A stretch of DNA of 64,000 nucleotides from Seohaeicola saemankumensis (GTDB lineage Bacteria; Pseudomonadota; Alphaproteobacteria; Rhodobacterales; Rhodobacteraceae): positions 62,001 through 126,000 of the forward strand of contig NZ_JAINWI010000012.1 of assembly GCF_021021435.1 (NCBI RefSeq). Direction: 5' to 3'. The position numbers and the translations under genes are program-made. The notes beneath the pieces are model-generated. The model saw nothing but the letters and a program-made list of their open reading frames with translations, was not told the origin of the DNA and searched no databases. Position 1 is the stretch's first letter. Every line of letters begins with the position of its first letter. Positions 39,560 through 47,707 of this stretch are shown here, piece by piece.

Positions 39560-39687
39560 CTGCCAAGCCGTCGCATCCCCCGCGTTATCATGGACAAGGC
39601 TGGCCGCCTGCCCTGCCCCTGTCAACATTCATGGACATCACAAGGACAAGCAGATAGCACCAAGACCTGTGCAAAAAGGAATGTTCC

Positions 39688-40086
39688 ATGCCGCTGACGC
39701 AACTGATCTATTCCTCGAAACCCTTTGGTTTCGACGACACGATCCTCAGCCAGATCCTGTTGACCGCGCGGCGCAACAACGCCAATGCCCATGTCACCGG
39801 ATGCCTGATCTGTCGCGCGGACCTTTACCTGCAATTGCTGGAAGGCCCTGCCGAGGCGATCAACCGGCTATATGCGTCGATCGAGGAGGATGACCGCCAC
39901 CTTGAAGTGACCCACCGCATGGAACGTGAAACAGACAGCCGCTTGTTCGGGCAATGGGCAATGCGCGACGATCCGGCGCAAAGCTGGCTCTGGACCAAGG
40001 CCGAGGTCGATGCAGGCGCATTGGAAAATGCGGATCAAGCCGCATTTCTGGCGGTGTTCGAACGCGTCGCACAGCGCATAGGCTGA
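39688..40086 (+). CDS. BLUF-domain blue-light sensor protein
   Basis: 132 residues, essentially a single BLUF domain that binds FAD and switches hydrogen bonding on blue light. The key residues are in place: Tyr8 in LIYSS, Asn31 in RRNNANAHVTGCL, Gln49 in LYLQLLEG, and Trp90/Met92 in GQWAMRD, at the same spacing as in AppA. No output domain follows, so it would act by protein contact, like short BLUF proteins of other bacteria. AAGGAA lies upstream of ATG 39688. It is divergent from the liu operon with a 210-bp shared region; no partner can be named. Confidence 0.93.
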   Translation: MPLTQLIYSSKPFGFDDTILSQILLTARRNNANAHVTGCLICRADLYLQLLEGPAEAINRLYASIEEDDRHLEVTHRMERETDSRLFGQWAMRDDPAQSWLWTKAEVDAGALENADQAAFLAVFERVAQRIG

Positions 40087-40094
40087 CACAGCAC

Positions 40095-40116
40095 TTTATC
40101 TTGGCCTAAATACTTG
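40095..40116 (-). repeat. Dispersed intergenic repeat, copy 3 (degenerate)
   Basis: Minus strand reads CAAGTATTTAGGCCAAGAT followed by AAA, between the convergent BLUF and DegT stops. It differs from the core AGTATTTNNGGCAAGATG at a few bases. Confidence 0.5.
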
Positions 40117-40136
40117 AAGAAACTGCCCGCGCCGCG

Positions 40137-41342
40137 TCACGCCGCCTGATAGACGGCACTCACCTCGGCGCGGATGATACGGGCCAGCAGCGCGCAATCC
40201 TCAAGACTGAAGGTCAGCGGCAGGCGCATATCCAGAATGCCGGCAAGGATACGGTCGCTGGAGGGCATCGGCTGGCTTGGTGCATAGCGCCAGCTGTCAT
40301 AGCGGCTGGTAAATCCCTGCGGCTCTGCGGCCCCGAACCATTTCAACTCGACCCCCCGCGCGGCACAGCGGCCCAGCACGTCCCGAACCTTGGGCGCGGC
40401 CCAATCCAGCAGCAGGAACTGGAAAGACGAGCCGACAAATTCCTCCTCGGGCGGGCGCGGGATCACGTGCAGGCCAGGGCAGCCCTGCAATCCGTCCTCG
40501 ACCACGCGATACCGCGCGGTCCATGCCGCGCATTGGGCATCCAGCCTGCGCAGTTGCGGGCGCAGGATCGCAGCGCGCAGATGGTCCATCCGGCCCGATA
40601 TATTGGGCGTGTCATATTTGACCGCCTCGAACACATCCGGCGCGGGTGCAGCCAGATGGCGCGGATAAAGCATGTACGAGCCCGACAGCATCACCGCGCG
40701 GGCCATCACCTCGTCATCATCGGTGACCAGAAAACCGCCCTCGCCCGAATTCATGTGTTTATAGGTCTGCGTCGAATAGCAGCCGATGATCCCGTCCGTC
40801 CCTGACAAGCGCCCCTTCCAGCGGGCCCCCATCGTATGGGCGCAATCCTCGACCACCCGCAGATCATGCCGCGCACAGATCGCCAGCAGGCGGTTCATAT
40901 CGCAGATATGCCCCCTCATGTGGCTCAGCAACAGAACCGACGCCTGATCGGCCTTGGCCTCCAGATCATCCAGATCAATGGTCAGCGCCTCGGTCACGCC
41001 CACGAAAACCGGCACTGCCCCCACAGCCGCAATAGCCCCCGGCACAGGGGCCAGCGTGAACGCATTGCTCAGGACACGGTCGCCCGGCCTGACACCCAGC
41101 GCGCGCAGGGCCGTTGTCATGGCATAGCCGCCCGAGGCCACGGCAAGGCAGTATTTCACGCCCATGGCAGCCGCGAATTCTTGCTCCAGCAAGGCGACCT
41201 CACCCACCTCACCATCCTTGACGTTGTAGCGGTGCAAGCGCCCGCTTTGCATGACGGCGACGGCGGCGGCGATCCCTTCTTCGGGGATCGGCTCCTGCTG
41301 GGTGAAGCTGCCGGTGAATATCTCGGGTGTCTGAGTGCTCAT
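40137..41342 (-). CDS. DegT/DnrJ/EryC1-family PLP-dependent aminotransferase
   Basis: 401 residues of the fold-type I sugar-aminotransferase family. PLP site: Lys195 in YSTQTYKHMNSGEGGFLV, the cofactor Asp in VVEDCAHTMGARWKG (about 166), and the N-terminal phosphate loop VASGGYAMTTALRALGVRPGDRV. Family members aminate keto-sugars for surface glycans or cyclitols; the substrate is unknown here. It stands alone, with no sugar-nucleotide genes adjacent apart from glmU/glmS about 2 kb away. ATG 41342 gives the expected N-terminus; the ribosome site is weak, and an extension of 17 codons upstream seems unlikely. Confidence 0.88.
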   Translation of the reverse strand: MSTQTPEIFTGSFTQQEPIPEEGIAAAVAVMQSGRLHRYNVKDGEVGEVALLEQEFAAAMGVKYCLAVASGGYAMTTALRALGVRPGDRVLSNAFTLAPVPGAIAAVGAVPVFVGVTEALTIDLDDLEAKADQASVLLLSHMRGHICDMNRLLAICARHDLRVVEDCAHTMGARWKGRLSGTDGIIGCYSTQTYKHMNSGEGGFLVTDDDEVMARAVMLSGSYMLYPRHLAAPAPDVFEAVKYDTPNISGRMDHLRAAILRPQLRRLDAQCAAWTARYRVVEDGLQGCPGLHVIPRPPEEEFVGSSFQFLLLDWAAPKVRDVLGRCAARGVELKWFGAAEPQGFTSRYDSWRYAPSQPMPSSDRILAGILDMRLPLTFSLEDCALLARIIRAEVSAVYQAA

Positions 41343-41403
41343 GGGATTGTTGTGGGGCGATGAGGGACCTTCGTCAATGCGACAGTGGCACAAGTTTACA
41401 TGA

Positions 41404-42069
41404 TCAGCCGATCAACCGCTGCACCACGGCGGGCAATTCGTCGAAATGTCCGATCAGGGCTTCGGGCGCGAGCGCCGCCACATCCTCGCCCCCCGGACCG
41501 AAGGTGACCAGCACCGAAGGCACGGCGGCAGCGCGGGCGGTTTCACGGTCTGTCAGCGTATCCCCCACCAGCAAGGCACGGCGCGGATCACCGCCCGCGC
41601 GTCGCACCGCTTCGATCAGCGGCGCGGCATCGGGCTTGCGAACAGCCAGCGTGTCAGCGCCCACTAGCGAGGCGAAGGCGTCCCGCACCCCCAACCGTGT
41701 CATCAGCGTTTCAGCAAGCCCTGCAGGCTTGTTGGTGCAGATCCCCACCGCATAGCCATCGCGCGACAGTTGCGCCACCGCCTCCATCGCGCCGGGATAA
41801 ATCACCGTATGCACGTCGATGGCGGCACCATAGGCCTCCAACAGCACCGGATAGAACTTTTCGATCTGCGCCTCGGTATCCTGATCCCCGATCCGTCCCA
41901 ACCCCAACCGTAGCATGGCCTTGCCGCCGCGCAACGCCGTGCCTGCATCGCGCGCAGGGTCCAGCACCATACCTGCGCCCATCAGCGCGAAACAGGCATT
42001 GGCCGCCGCGATCAGATCACCGCTTGTATCGGCCAATGTGCCGTCCAGATCGAAAATAACGGTTCTCAT
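41404..42069 (-). CDS. HAD-family phosphatase, phosphoglycolate phosphatase-like
   Basis: 221 residues with all HAD motifs: I, Asp7 and Asp9 in VIFDLDGTLADT; II, the Thr of GICTNKP; III, the Lys in RKPDAAPL; IV, the Asp of LLVGDTLTDRETA. The helical cap between I and II is that of Gph-type enzymes. Likely hydrolyses 2-phosphoglycolate or a similar small phosphate ester. The frame is open a long way upstream through glmU sequence, but ATG 42069 has GGAAAGGGC upstream and starts the conserved core. Divergent from glmU; the 130-bp region between them holds both promoters. Confidence 0.88.
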   Translation of the reverse strand: MRTVIFDLDGTLADTSGDLIAAANACFALMGAGMVLDPARDAGTALRGGKAMLRLGLGRIGDQDTEAQIEKFYPVLLEAYGAAIDVHTVIYPGAMEAVAQLSRDGYAVGICTNKPAGLAETLMTRLGVRDAFASLVGADTLAVRKPDAAPLIEAVRRAGGDPRRALLVGDTLTDRETARAAAVPSVLVTFGPGGEDVAALAPEALIGHFDELPAVVQRLIG

Positions 42070-42141
42070 CACGCTGCCCTTTCCGGCGGTCTGCCGCCGA
42101 TGCCTGTCATATCCCGCAATCAGACGTGATCCGATGCGGCC

Positions 42142-42169
42142 TTGCGCCCTTGGGACAACCGGATAAAAC
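42142..42169 (+). promoter_or_regulatory. Promoter candidate for glmU-glmS
   Basis: TTGCGC (42142-42147), 16-base spacer, TAAAAC (42164-42169), about 30 bases before the glmU ATG. Moderate match only. Confidence 0.35.
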
Positions 42170-42199
42170 GGGCGCAACAAAAGGGCAAAGAGAAACAGC

Positions 42200-43555
42200 A
42201 TGAATACAGCACTTGTCATTCTGGCGGCCGGTATGGGCACACGGATGAATTCCGAATTGCCCAAGGTGCTGCATCCGCTGGCAGGCGCGCCTCTGCTGAT
42301 CCATGCGATGAAGGCAGGCTTCGCACTGGATGCGCGGGCCTGCGTGATCGTCACGGGCCACGGGGCAGAGGCAGTCGCCGCCGCCGCGCGCGACTGGAAC
42401 GAGGATGCGACCTGTGTCGTGCAGGAGCCGCAGCTTGGCACGGCGCATGCCGTGGCGCAGGCCGCACCAGCACTGGCGGGGTTCGACGGTGACGTAATCG
42501 TGCTCTACGGCGACACGCCCCTGATCCGCGCCGAGACTCTGGAAGCGATGCAAGAGGCGCGCAAGGCCGATGACATCGTGGTTCTGGGCTTTCATGCCGC
42601 CGACCCAGGCCGCTACGGACGGCTCGTGATGGCCGGCGACACGCTGGAACGGATCGTGGAATTCAAAGATGCAACAGATCAGGAACGCACTATAACCCTC
42701 TGCAACAGCGGCGTTATTGCAGCCGATGCCAAAACCCTGTTCGATCTGGTCGCCGCTGTCGGCAATGACAATGCGGCCAGCGAATATTACCTGACCGACA
42801 TCATCGCGATTGCCCGCGCACGCGGCTTGTCCGCCACCGCTGTCACCTGCGACGAGGCCGAAACGCTGGGCATCAACACCCGCACTGAACTGGCGCAGGC
42901 CGAGGCTGCCTTTCAAACCCGCGCCCGCGCGCAAGCGCTGGAGGACGGTGTCACGCTGCTGGCCCCTGACACTGTCTATTTCGCCCATGACACGGTGATC
43001 GGGCGTGACGCGGTGATCGAACAGAACGTGGTTTTCGGCCCCGGCGTGACGGTTGAATCCGGTGCGCGCATCCGGGCTTTCTCGCATCTCGAAGGCTGCC
43101 ATGTCAGCCAGCGCGCCACCGTGGGCCCCTATGCCCGCCTGCGCCCCGGCGCCGAATTGTCCGAGGATGTGCATGTCGGCAATTTCGTCGAGATCAAGAA
43201 TGCCTTGCTGCATGAAGGCGCAAAAGCGAACCACCTGAGCTATATCGGAGATGCGACGATCGGTGCAGGCAGCAATATCGGCGCTGGCACGATCACCTGC
43301 AATTATGACGGGGTGATGAAACATCACACCGAAATCGGGCGCGGTGCTTTCATCGGGTCGAATACAATGTTGGTCGCACCCGTCCGCGTGGGCAATGATG
43401 CGATGACAGGCAGCGGTTCTGTCATCACCACAGATGTGCCCGATGGTGCGCTGGCACTGGGCCGCGCGCCACAAGTGGTCAAACCGGGCATGGCGGTGAA
43501 ACTGATGGACCTGTTGCGCGCCCGCAAAGCCAAAAAGAACAAGGAAAACAACTGA
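42200..43555 (+). CDS. glmU: Bifunctional GlcN-1-P acetyltransferase / GlcNAc-1-P uridyltransferase
   Basis: 451 residues. The N-terminal pyrophosphorylase domain has LAAGMGTRMNSELPKVLHPLAG, the EPQLGTAHAV loop and YGDTPLI. It is followed by the left-handed beta-helix acetyltransferase domain with hexapeptide repeats (GPGVTVESGARIRAFSHLEG, FVEIKNALLHEGAKANHLSYIGDATIGAGSNIGAGTITCNYDG). Makes UDP-GlcNAc for peptidoglycan and lipopolysaccharide. Its stop overlaps the glmS start by one base (TGATG), so the two consecutive enzymes of the pathway are coupled. Confidence 0.98.
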   Translation: MNTALVILAAGMGTRMNSELPKVLHPLAGAPLLIHAMKAGFALDARACVIVTGHGAEAVAAAARDWNEDATCVVQEPQLGTAHAVAQAAPALAGFDGDVIVLYGDTPLIRAETLEAMQEARKADDIVVLGFHAADPGRYGRLVMAGDTLERIVEFKDATDQERTITLCNSGVIAADAKTLFDLVAAVGNDNAASEYYLTDIIAIARARGLSATAVTCDEAETLGINTRTELAQAEAAFQTRARAQALEDGVTLLAPDTVYFAHDTVIGRDAVIEQNVVFGPGVTVESGARIRAFSHLEGCHVSQRATVGPYARLRPGAELSEDVHVGNFVEIKNALLHEGAKANHLSYIGDATIGAGSNIGAGTITCNYDGVMKHHTEIGRGAFIGSNTMLVAPVRVGNDAMTGSGSVITTDVPDGALALGRAPQVVKPGMAVKLMDLLRARKAKKNKENN

Positions 43556-45378
43556 TGTGCGGCATTGTCGGTGTCTTGGGCAATCACGAGGCGGCCCCAC
43601 TTCTGGTCGAGGCGCTCAAGCGTCTTGAGTATCGCGGCTATGACAGCGCGGGCATTGCCACTGTCCAGAACGGCAGGCTGGATCGCCGCCGTGCCGTGGG
43701 CAAGCTGGTCAACCTGTCCGACCTGCTGGTCCATGACCCGCTGGCGGGCAAGGCTGGCATCGGGCACACCCGATGGGCGACACATGGCGCGCCTTCGGTC
43801 ACCAATGCCCATCCACATCAGGCCGGCCCGGTGGCCGTCGTGCATAACGGGATTATCGAAAATTTCCGCGAATTGCGCGCTGAATTGCGCGGCTATGGTC
43901 TGGAATTCGTGACGCAAACCGATACCGAAACTGTGGCCCTGTTGACGCAGCATCACATGGCGCAGGGAGCCAGTCCGGTCGAGGCGGCGCGCCAGACCAT
44001 CGCGAAACTGCACGGCGCCTTCGCACTGGTCTTCCTGTTCGAGGGTGAGGAGGATCTGCTGATCGCCGCCCGCAAGGGTAGCCCCTTGGCTATCGGCCAT
44101 GGCGATGGCGAGATGTTCGTGGGTTCCGACGCGATTGCGCTGGCCCCCATGACCGACAGGATCACCTATCTGGAGGAAGGCGACATCGCCGTGCTGACCC
44201 GCACCTCTTTGGAAATCCGCGACGCCCACGGCGAATTGGCCAACCGCGCGGTCAAGACGATCCAGATCGAGGCCGCTCAGGTCGACAAGGCCGGACACAA
44301 GCATTTCATGGCCAAGGAAATCGCCGAACAGCCCCGCGTGATCGGCGAGGCGCTGCGTTTTTACCTCTCGGGCGAGGGCAATACGATCAATCTGCCGGAG
44401 AACGGTTTGGATTTCACGCAGGTGGACCGCTTGTCGATGGTCGCCTGCGGCACCGCATTCTACGCCTGTCTGACTGCGAAATACTGGTTCGAGCAGATCG
44501 CCGGCCTGCCTGTCGATGTCGATATCGCCTCGGAATTCCGCTACCGCGAACCGCCGATTCCCGCGCGCACTGTCGCGCTGTTCGTCAGCCAGTCGGGCGA
44601 GACTGCCGATACGCTGGCCGCCCTGCGCTATTGCGAGGGCAAGGCCGCGCGGATCGTGTCGGTGGTCAATGTCGCCGAAAGCTCGATCGCGCGCGAAAGC
44701 GATCTGGCGCTGCCGATCATGGCCGGGGCCGAAATCGGTGTCGCCTCGACCAAGGCTTTCACCTGCCAGTTGACCGTCTTGCTTCTGCTGGCGCTACAGG
44801 CCGCCCATCAGCGGGGCCGGATCACCGACGAAGACCTGTCCGATCACCTGAGCGCGCTACGCGCGCTGCCGGTCGCGCTGAACGCGGCGCTGGATCTGAG
44901 CGGCAGCATCCGCAAAGCCGCACGCAAACTGGCGGAAGCGTCTGACGTGCTGTTCCTCGGGCGCGGGCTGATGTATCCGATGGCACTTGAAGGCGCACTT
45001 AAACTGAAAGAAATCAGCTATATACATGCCGAAGCTTATGCTTCAGGAGAGCTGAAGCACGGGCCCATCGCCTTGATCGACAAAACGATGCCGGTGGTCG
45101 TCATGGCCCCGCGTGACGCGCTGTTCGACAAGACAGTATCCAATATGCAGGAAGTCATGGCGCGCGGCGGTAAAGTCATGCTGATCACCGATGCCGAAGG
45201 GGCGGCTGAAGCCTCGGACCAGACATGGGAGGTGATCGTCATGCCGCGCATTGATGCGGTTCTGACGCCGATCCTCTATGCTATCCCCGCGCAATTGTTG
45301 GCCTATCATACCGCCGTCGCCAAGGGCACCGATGTGGACCAACCCCGCAACCTTGCCAAATCGGTGACCGTGGAATGA
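43555..45378 (+). CDS. glmS: Glutamine--fructose-6-phosphate aminotransferase (isomerizing)
   Basis: 607 residues. Class II glutamine amidotransferase domain starting at the nucleophile Cys2 (MCGIVGVLG), with GYDSAGIA and HTRWATHGAPS. Two SIS domains then bind fructose-6-phosphate (VACGTAFYACLTAKYWFE, SQSGETADTLAALR, LGRGLMYPMALEGALKLKEISYIHAEAYASGELKHGPIALID). The C-terminus KSVTVE is canonical. Produces glucosamine-6-phosphate, the entry to amino-sugar synthesis. There is no sign of a glmS ribozyme upstream. Stop and next start overlap as ATGA. Confidence 0.98.
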   Translation: MCGIVGVLGNHEAAPLLVEALKRLEYRGYDSAGIATVQNGRLDRRRAVGKLVNLSDLLVHDPLAGKAGIGHTRWATHGAPSVTNAHPHQAGPVAVVHNGIIENFRELRAELRGYGLEFVTQTDTETVALLTQHHMAQGASPVEAARQTIAKLHGAFALVFLFEGEEDLLIAARKGSPLAIGHGDGEMFVGSDAIALAPMTDRITYLEEGDIAVLTRTSLEIRDAHGELANRAVKTIQIEAAQVDKAGHKHFMAKEIAEQPRVIGEALRFYLSGEGNTINLPENGLDFTQVDRLSMVACGTAFYACLTAKYWFEQIAGLPVDVDIASEFRYREPPIPARTVALFVSQSGETADTLAALRYCEGKAARIVSVVNVAESSIARESDLALPIMAGAEIGVASTKAFTCQLTVLLLLALQAAHQRGRITDEDLSDHLSALRALPVALNAALDLSGSIRKAARKLAEASDVLFLGRGLMYPMALEGALKLKEISYIHAEAYASGELKHGPIALIDKTMPVVVMAPRDALFDKTVSNMQEVMARGGKVMLITDAEGAAEASDQTWEVIVMPRIDAVLTPILYAIPAQLLAYHTAVAKGTDVDQPRNLAKSVTVE

Positions 45379-46112
45379 CCCCTGATGATGCACTGGCGCA
45401 ACTGCGCGCCCTCTCTGATCCGGACCGCGCGGCAGGCATGGCCGATTATCACAAAGCGCCCCGCGAATATCTGGGCCTGACCACACCGCAGATCACCGAT
45501 CTGGCGCAAAGCTGGCGCGAGGGGATGGATGTGCCTGCCCGCGTCGCATTGGCCGATGCGCTGTGGCAGTCCGATATCTTCGAGGCCAAGATCGCGGCGG
45601 CCAAGCTGCTGACACAGGCGCGGATCAAACAGGATGCCGCGGTCTGGGCGCTGATTGCGTCCTGGGTGCCCACATTCGACAGTTGGGCGATTGCCGATGC
45701 CGCCGCCATTGCGGGGCAAAAGCGGCTAGTGGCCGATCCGTCGCGGATCGACACGGTAGCGGAATGGACCAAGTCCCCCCATCACTGGACGCGCCGCGCG
45801 GCGATGGTCTTTACCCTGCCATGGACCAAGCAGAACCACCCCAAGCCCGAAGACTTGGCCGTGCGCCAGCGCGTGCTGGAATGGGCCGCAGCCTACGTGC
45901 ATGATCCCGAATGGTTTATCCAGAAATCCGTGGCATGGTGGCTGCGCGAGCTGTCCAAGCATGACCCCGACCGCGTCAGCTATTTCCTGACCAACCATGC
46001 CCGGCATATGAAGCCCTTTGCGCGCCGCGAAGCATCCAAGCTGCTACCCAAAGACGCAACAGCCGTGCCCGTCAAACGGACAGAGCCTGACAGCGGCGCG
46101 GAGCAGGCGTAA
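45375..46112 (+). CDS. DNA alkylation repair protein, AlkD-like
   Basis: 245-residue HEAT-repeat protein of the AlkD DNA glycosylase family, which excises bulky N3- and N7-alkylated purines. It is all-helical, with YLGLTTPQITDLAQSWR, a DSWAIAD segment (the Asp and Trp expected in the active-site cleft), HHWTRRAAMVFTLPWTK, and EWFIQKSVAWWLRELSKHDPDRVSYFL. The ATG overlaps the glmS stop (ATGA), so it is expressed with amino-sugar synthesis genes; that link is probably incidental. It converges on the lipoprotein gene 5 bp away with no terminator visible. Confidence 0.9.
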   Translation: MTPDDALAQLRALSDPDRAAGMADYHKAPREYLGLTTPQITDLAQSWREGMDVPARVALADALWQSDIFEAKIAAAKLLTQARIKQDAAVWALIASWVPTFDSWAIADAAAIAGQKRLVADPSRIDTVAEWTKSPHHWTRRAAMVFTLPWTKQNHPKPEDLAVRQRVLEWAAAYVHDPEWFIQKSVAWWLRELSKHDPDRVSYFLTNHARHMKPFARREASKLLPKDATAVPVKRTEPDSGAEQA

Positions 46113-46117
46113 CCGCC

Positions 46118-46579
46118 CTAGTTTGTGAACACGTCCACCGATGGCAGACCAGTCAGCGGCGCATCCAGCATCCGCATCGCCGAAAGCGACAGCCTGCTGC
46201 CGCCGGAGGGCGGGCCGTCTATCGGGATCAGGTCAAGGTTCAGCCGCCGCCCCGTGGCGCGGTAGAGCACGGAGCCGCGTGTGGGCGTACTGACCAGAGG
46301 TGTCTCCATCCAGAAGCCGGGGCGCGCCGGATCACCCAGCGAGGCGACAGTGGTGCCGATCGACCCTGCCGCCGCGACAGGTGGTGCCACCGCAGCCTGC
46401 CGTTCTTCTTCGGTAACCCTGTCGAAATCGGTCGCCGTGCGTGGCACGCCGGTCAAAGGCGGGCGCGTGCTGGTTTGCGGCCCAGCCGCCTGGGATGCGC
46501 TTTGCGGGGTCTGCGACAATTCGGCGCAGCCTGCCAGAAACAGGGCGCTTGCAGACAGGGTCAGGACAATCTTTTTCAT
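46118..46579 (-). CDS. Predicted lipoprotein of unknown function
   Basis: 153 residues. MKKIVLTLSASALFLAGCAE is a clear lipoprotein signal (lipobox LAGC). A Ser/Thr/Pro-rich linker follows, then about 75 residues with PARPGFWMETPLVSTPTRGSVLYRATGRRLNLDLIPIDGPPSGGSRLSLSAMRML. This last part looks like a SAF- or beta-sheet-type domain, but I cannot place it. Divergent from moaA with an 84-bp gap. Confidence 0.8.
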   Translation of the reverse strand: MKKIVLTLSASALFLAGCAELSQTPQSASQAAGPQTSTRPPLTGVPRTATDFDRVTEEERQAAVAPPVAAAGSIGTTVASLGDPARPGFWMETPLVSTPTRGSVLYRATGRRLNLDLIPIDGPPSGGSRLSLSAMRMLDAPLTGLPSVDVFTN

Positions 46580-46628
46580 CCTGCCAATCTATGCCGCCAA
46601 GGCGGGGCGTGCAATCACACAATCCCTC

Positions 46629-46657
46629 TTGCTCAGACTTCCGCCGATCCCTACCTT
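46629..46657 (+). promoter_or_regulatory. Promoter candidate for moaA-waaA
   Basis: TTGCTC (46629-46634), 17-base spacer, TACCTT (46652-46657). The -10 ends only 6 bases before the moaA ATG (46664), so the transcript would have almost no leader, and no ribosome site is seen. Confidence 0.4.
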
Positions 46658-46663
46658 TAGATC

Positions 46664-47701
46664 ATGGATCAAAAAGTTTCAGCCCCGCGCGCGGGTTCAG
46701 CCCCGCTCATCGACCCGTTCCAGCGGGCGATTTCCTATCTGCGTGTCTCGGTCACGGACCGATGCGATTTCCGCTGTGTCTATTGCATGTCGGAAAATAT
46801 GACCTTCCTGCCTAAGGCGCAGCTTCTGACGCTGGAAGAGCTGGATACGATGTGTTCGACCTTTATCGGCATGGGTGTCGAAAAACTGCGGATCACGGGG
46901 GGCGAGCCTTTGGTCCGCAAGGGGATCATGACCTTTTTCGATGCGATGACCCGTCACTTGGACAGCGGGGCGCTGCGCGAATTGACGCTGACCACCAATG
47001 GCAGCCAGCTTGAGAAATTCGCCCCCGATCTGGCCGCAGCGGGCGTGCGGCGGATCAATGTCTCGCTGGATACGCTGGATGATACGAAATTCGCGCAGAT
47101 CACGCGCTGGGGGCGTCTGCCCCAAGTCATACGCGGGATAGACGCCGCGCAGAAGGCGGGGCTGCGGGTCAAGATCAACGTTGTCGCCCTCAAGGGTTTC
47201 AACGAGGACGAGTTGTTTTCTTTGACCCAATGGTGCGCCACCCGCGACATGGACCTGACCTTTATCGAGGTCATGCCGATGGGCGATATCGGTAACGAAG
47301 ACCGGCTGGACCAGTATTGGCCCCTGCGCGATCTGCGCGCGCGGCTGGCCGAGCGGTTCACCCTGACCGATCTGGCCGAACGGAGCGGCGGGCCTGCACG
47401 CTATGTCCGCCTTGAGGAGACAGGTCAGAAAATCGGCTTCATCACGCCGCTGACACATAATTTCTGCGAAAGCTGTAACCGCGTGCGCCTGACCTGCACC
47501 GGAGAGCTGTATATGTGCCTTGGGCAAGAGGATATGGCGGATCTGCGCGCCCCACTGCGCGCCAACCCCGGTGATACGGCGGCGCTGGAAGAGGCGATCC
47601 GCGCTGCGATCCGGCTCAAACCCAAGGGGCATGATTTCGACTATTCGCGGCAGGTGGTGGATGGCAAGATGTCCCGCCACATGAGCCATACCGGCGGCTG
47701 A
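46664..47701 (+). CDS. moaA: GTP 3',8-cyclase (molybdenum cofactor biosynthesis protein A)
   Basis: 345-residue radical SAM enzyme that converts GTP to the first intermediate of molybdopterin. The N-terminal cluster motif is CDFRCVYCM. The C-terminal cluster motif is [22 protein letters not shown]. The functionally needed Gly-Gly C-terminus is present (SHTGG). [10 protein letters not shown] and [10 protein letters not shown] are also typical. There is no Shine-Dalgarno sequence before ATG 46664 and a possible promoter sits directly upstream. Other moa genes are not in the window; waaA follows 6 bp downstream. Confidence 0.97.
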   Translation: MDQKVSAPRAGSAPLIDPFQRAISYLRVSVTDRCDFRCVYCMSENMTFLPKAQLLTLEELDTMCSTFIGMGVEKLRITGGEPLVRKGIMTFFDAMTRHLDSGALRELTLTTNGSQLEKFAPDLAAAGVRRINVSLDTLDDTKFAQITRWGRLPQVIRGIDAAQKAGLRVKINVVALKGFNEDELFSLTQWCATRDMDLTFIEVMPMGDIGNEDRLDQYWPLRDLRARLAERFTLTDLAERSGGPARYVRLEETGQKIGFITPLTHNFCESCNRVRLTCTGELYMCLGQEDMADLRAPLRANPGDTAALEEAIRAAIRLKPKGHDFDYSRQVVDGKMSRHMSHTGG

Positions 47702-47707
47702 TCCGGT

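Noticed and set aside
43440-43560. A glmS ribozyme upstream of glmS
   Set aside because: glmS starts inside the glmU stop codon, so there is no untranslated leader to hold one; such ribozymes are mainly found in Gram-positive bacteria.
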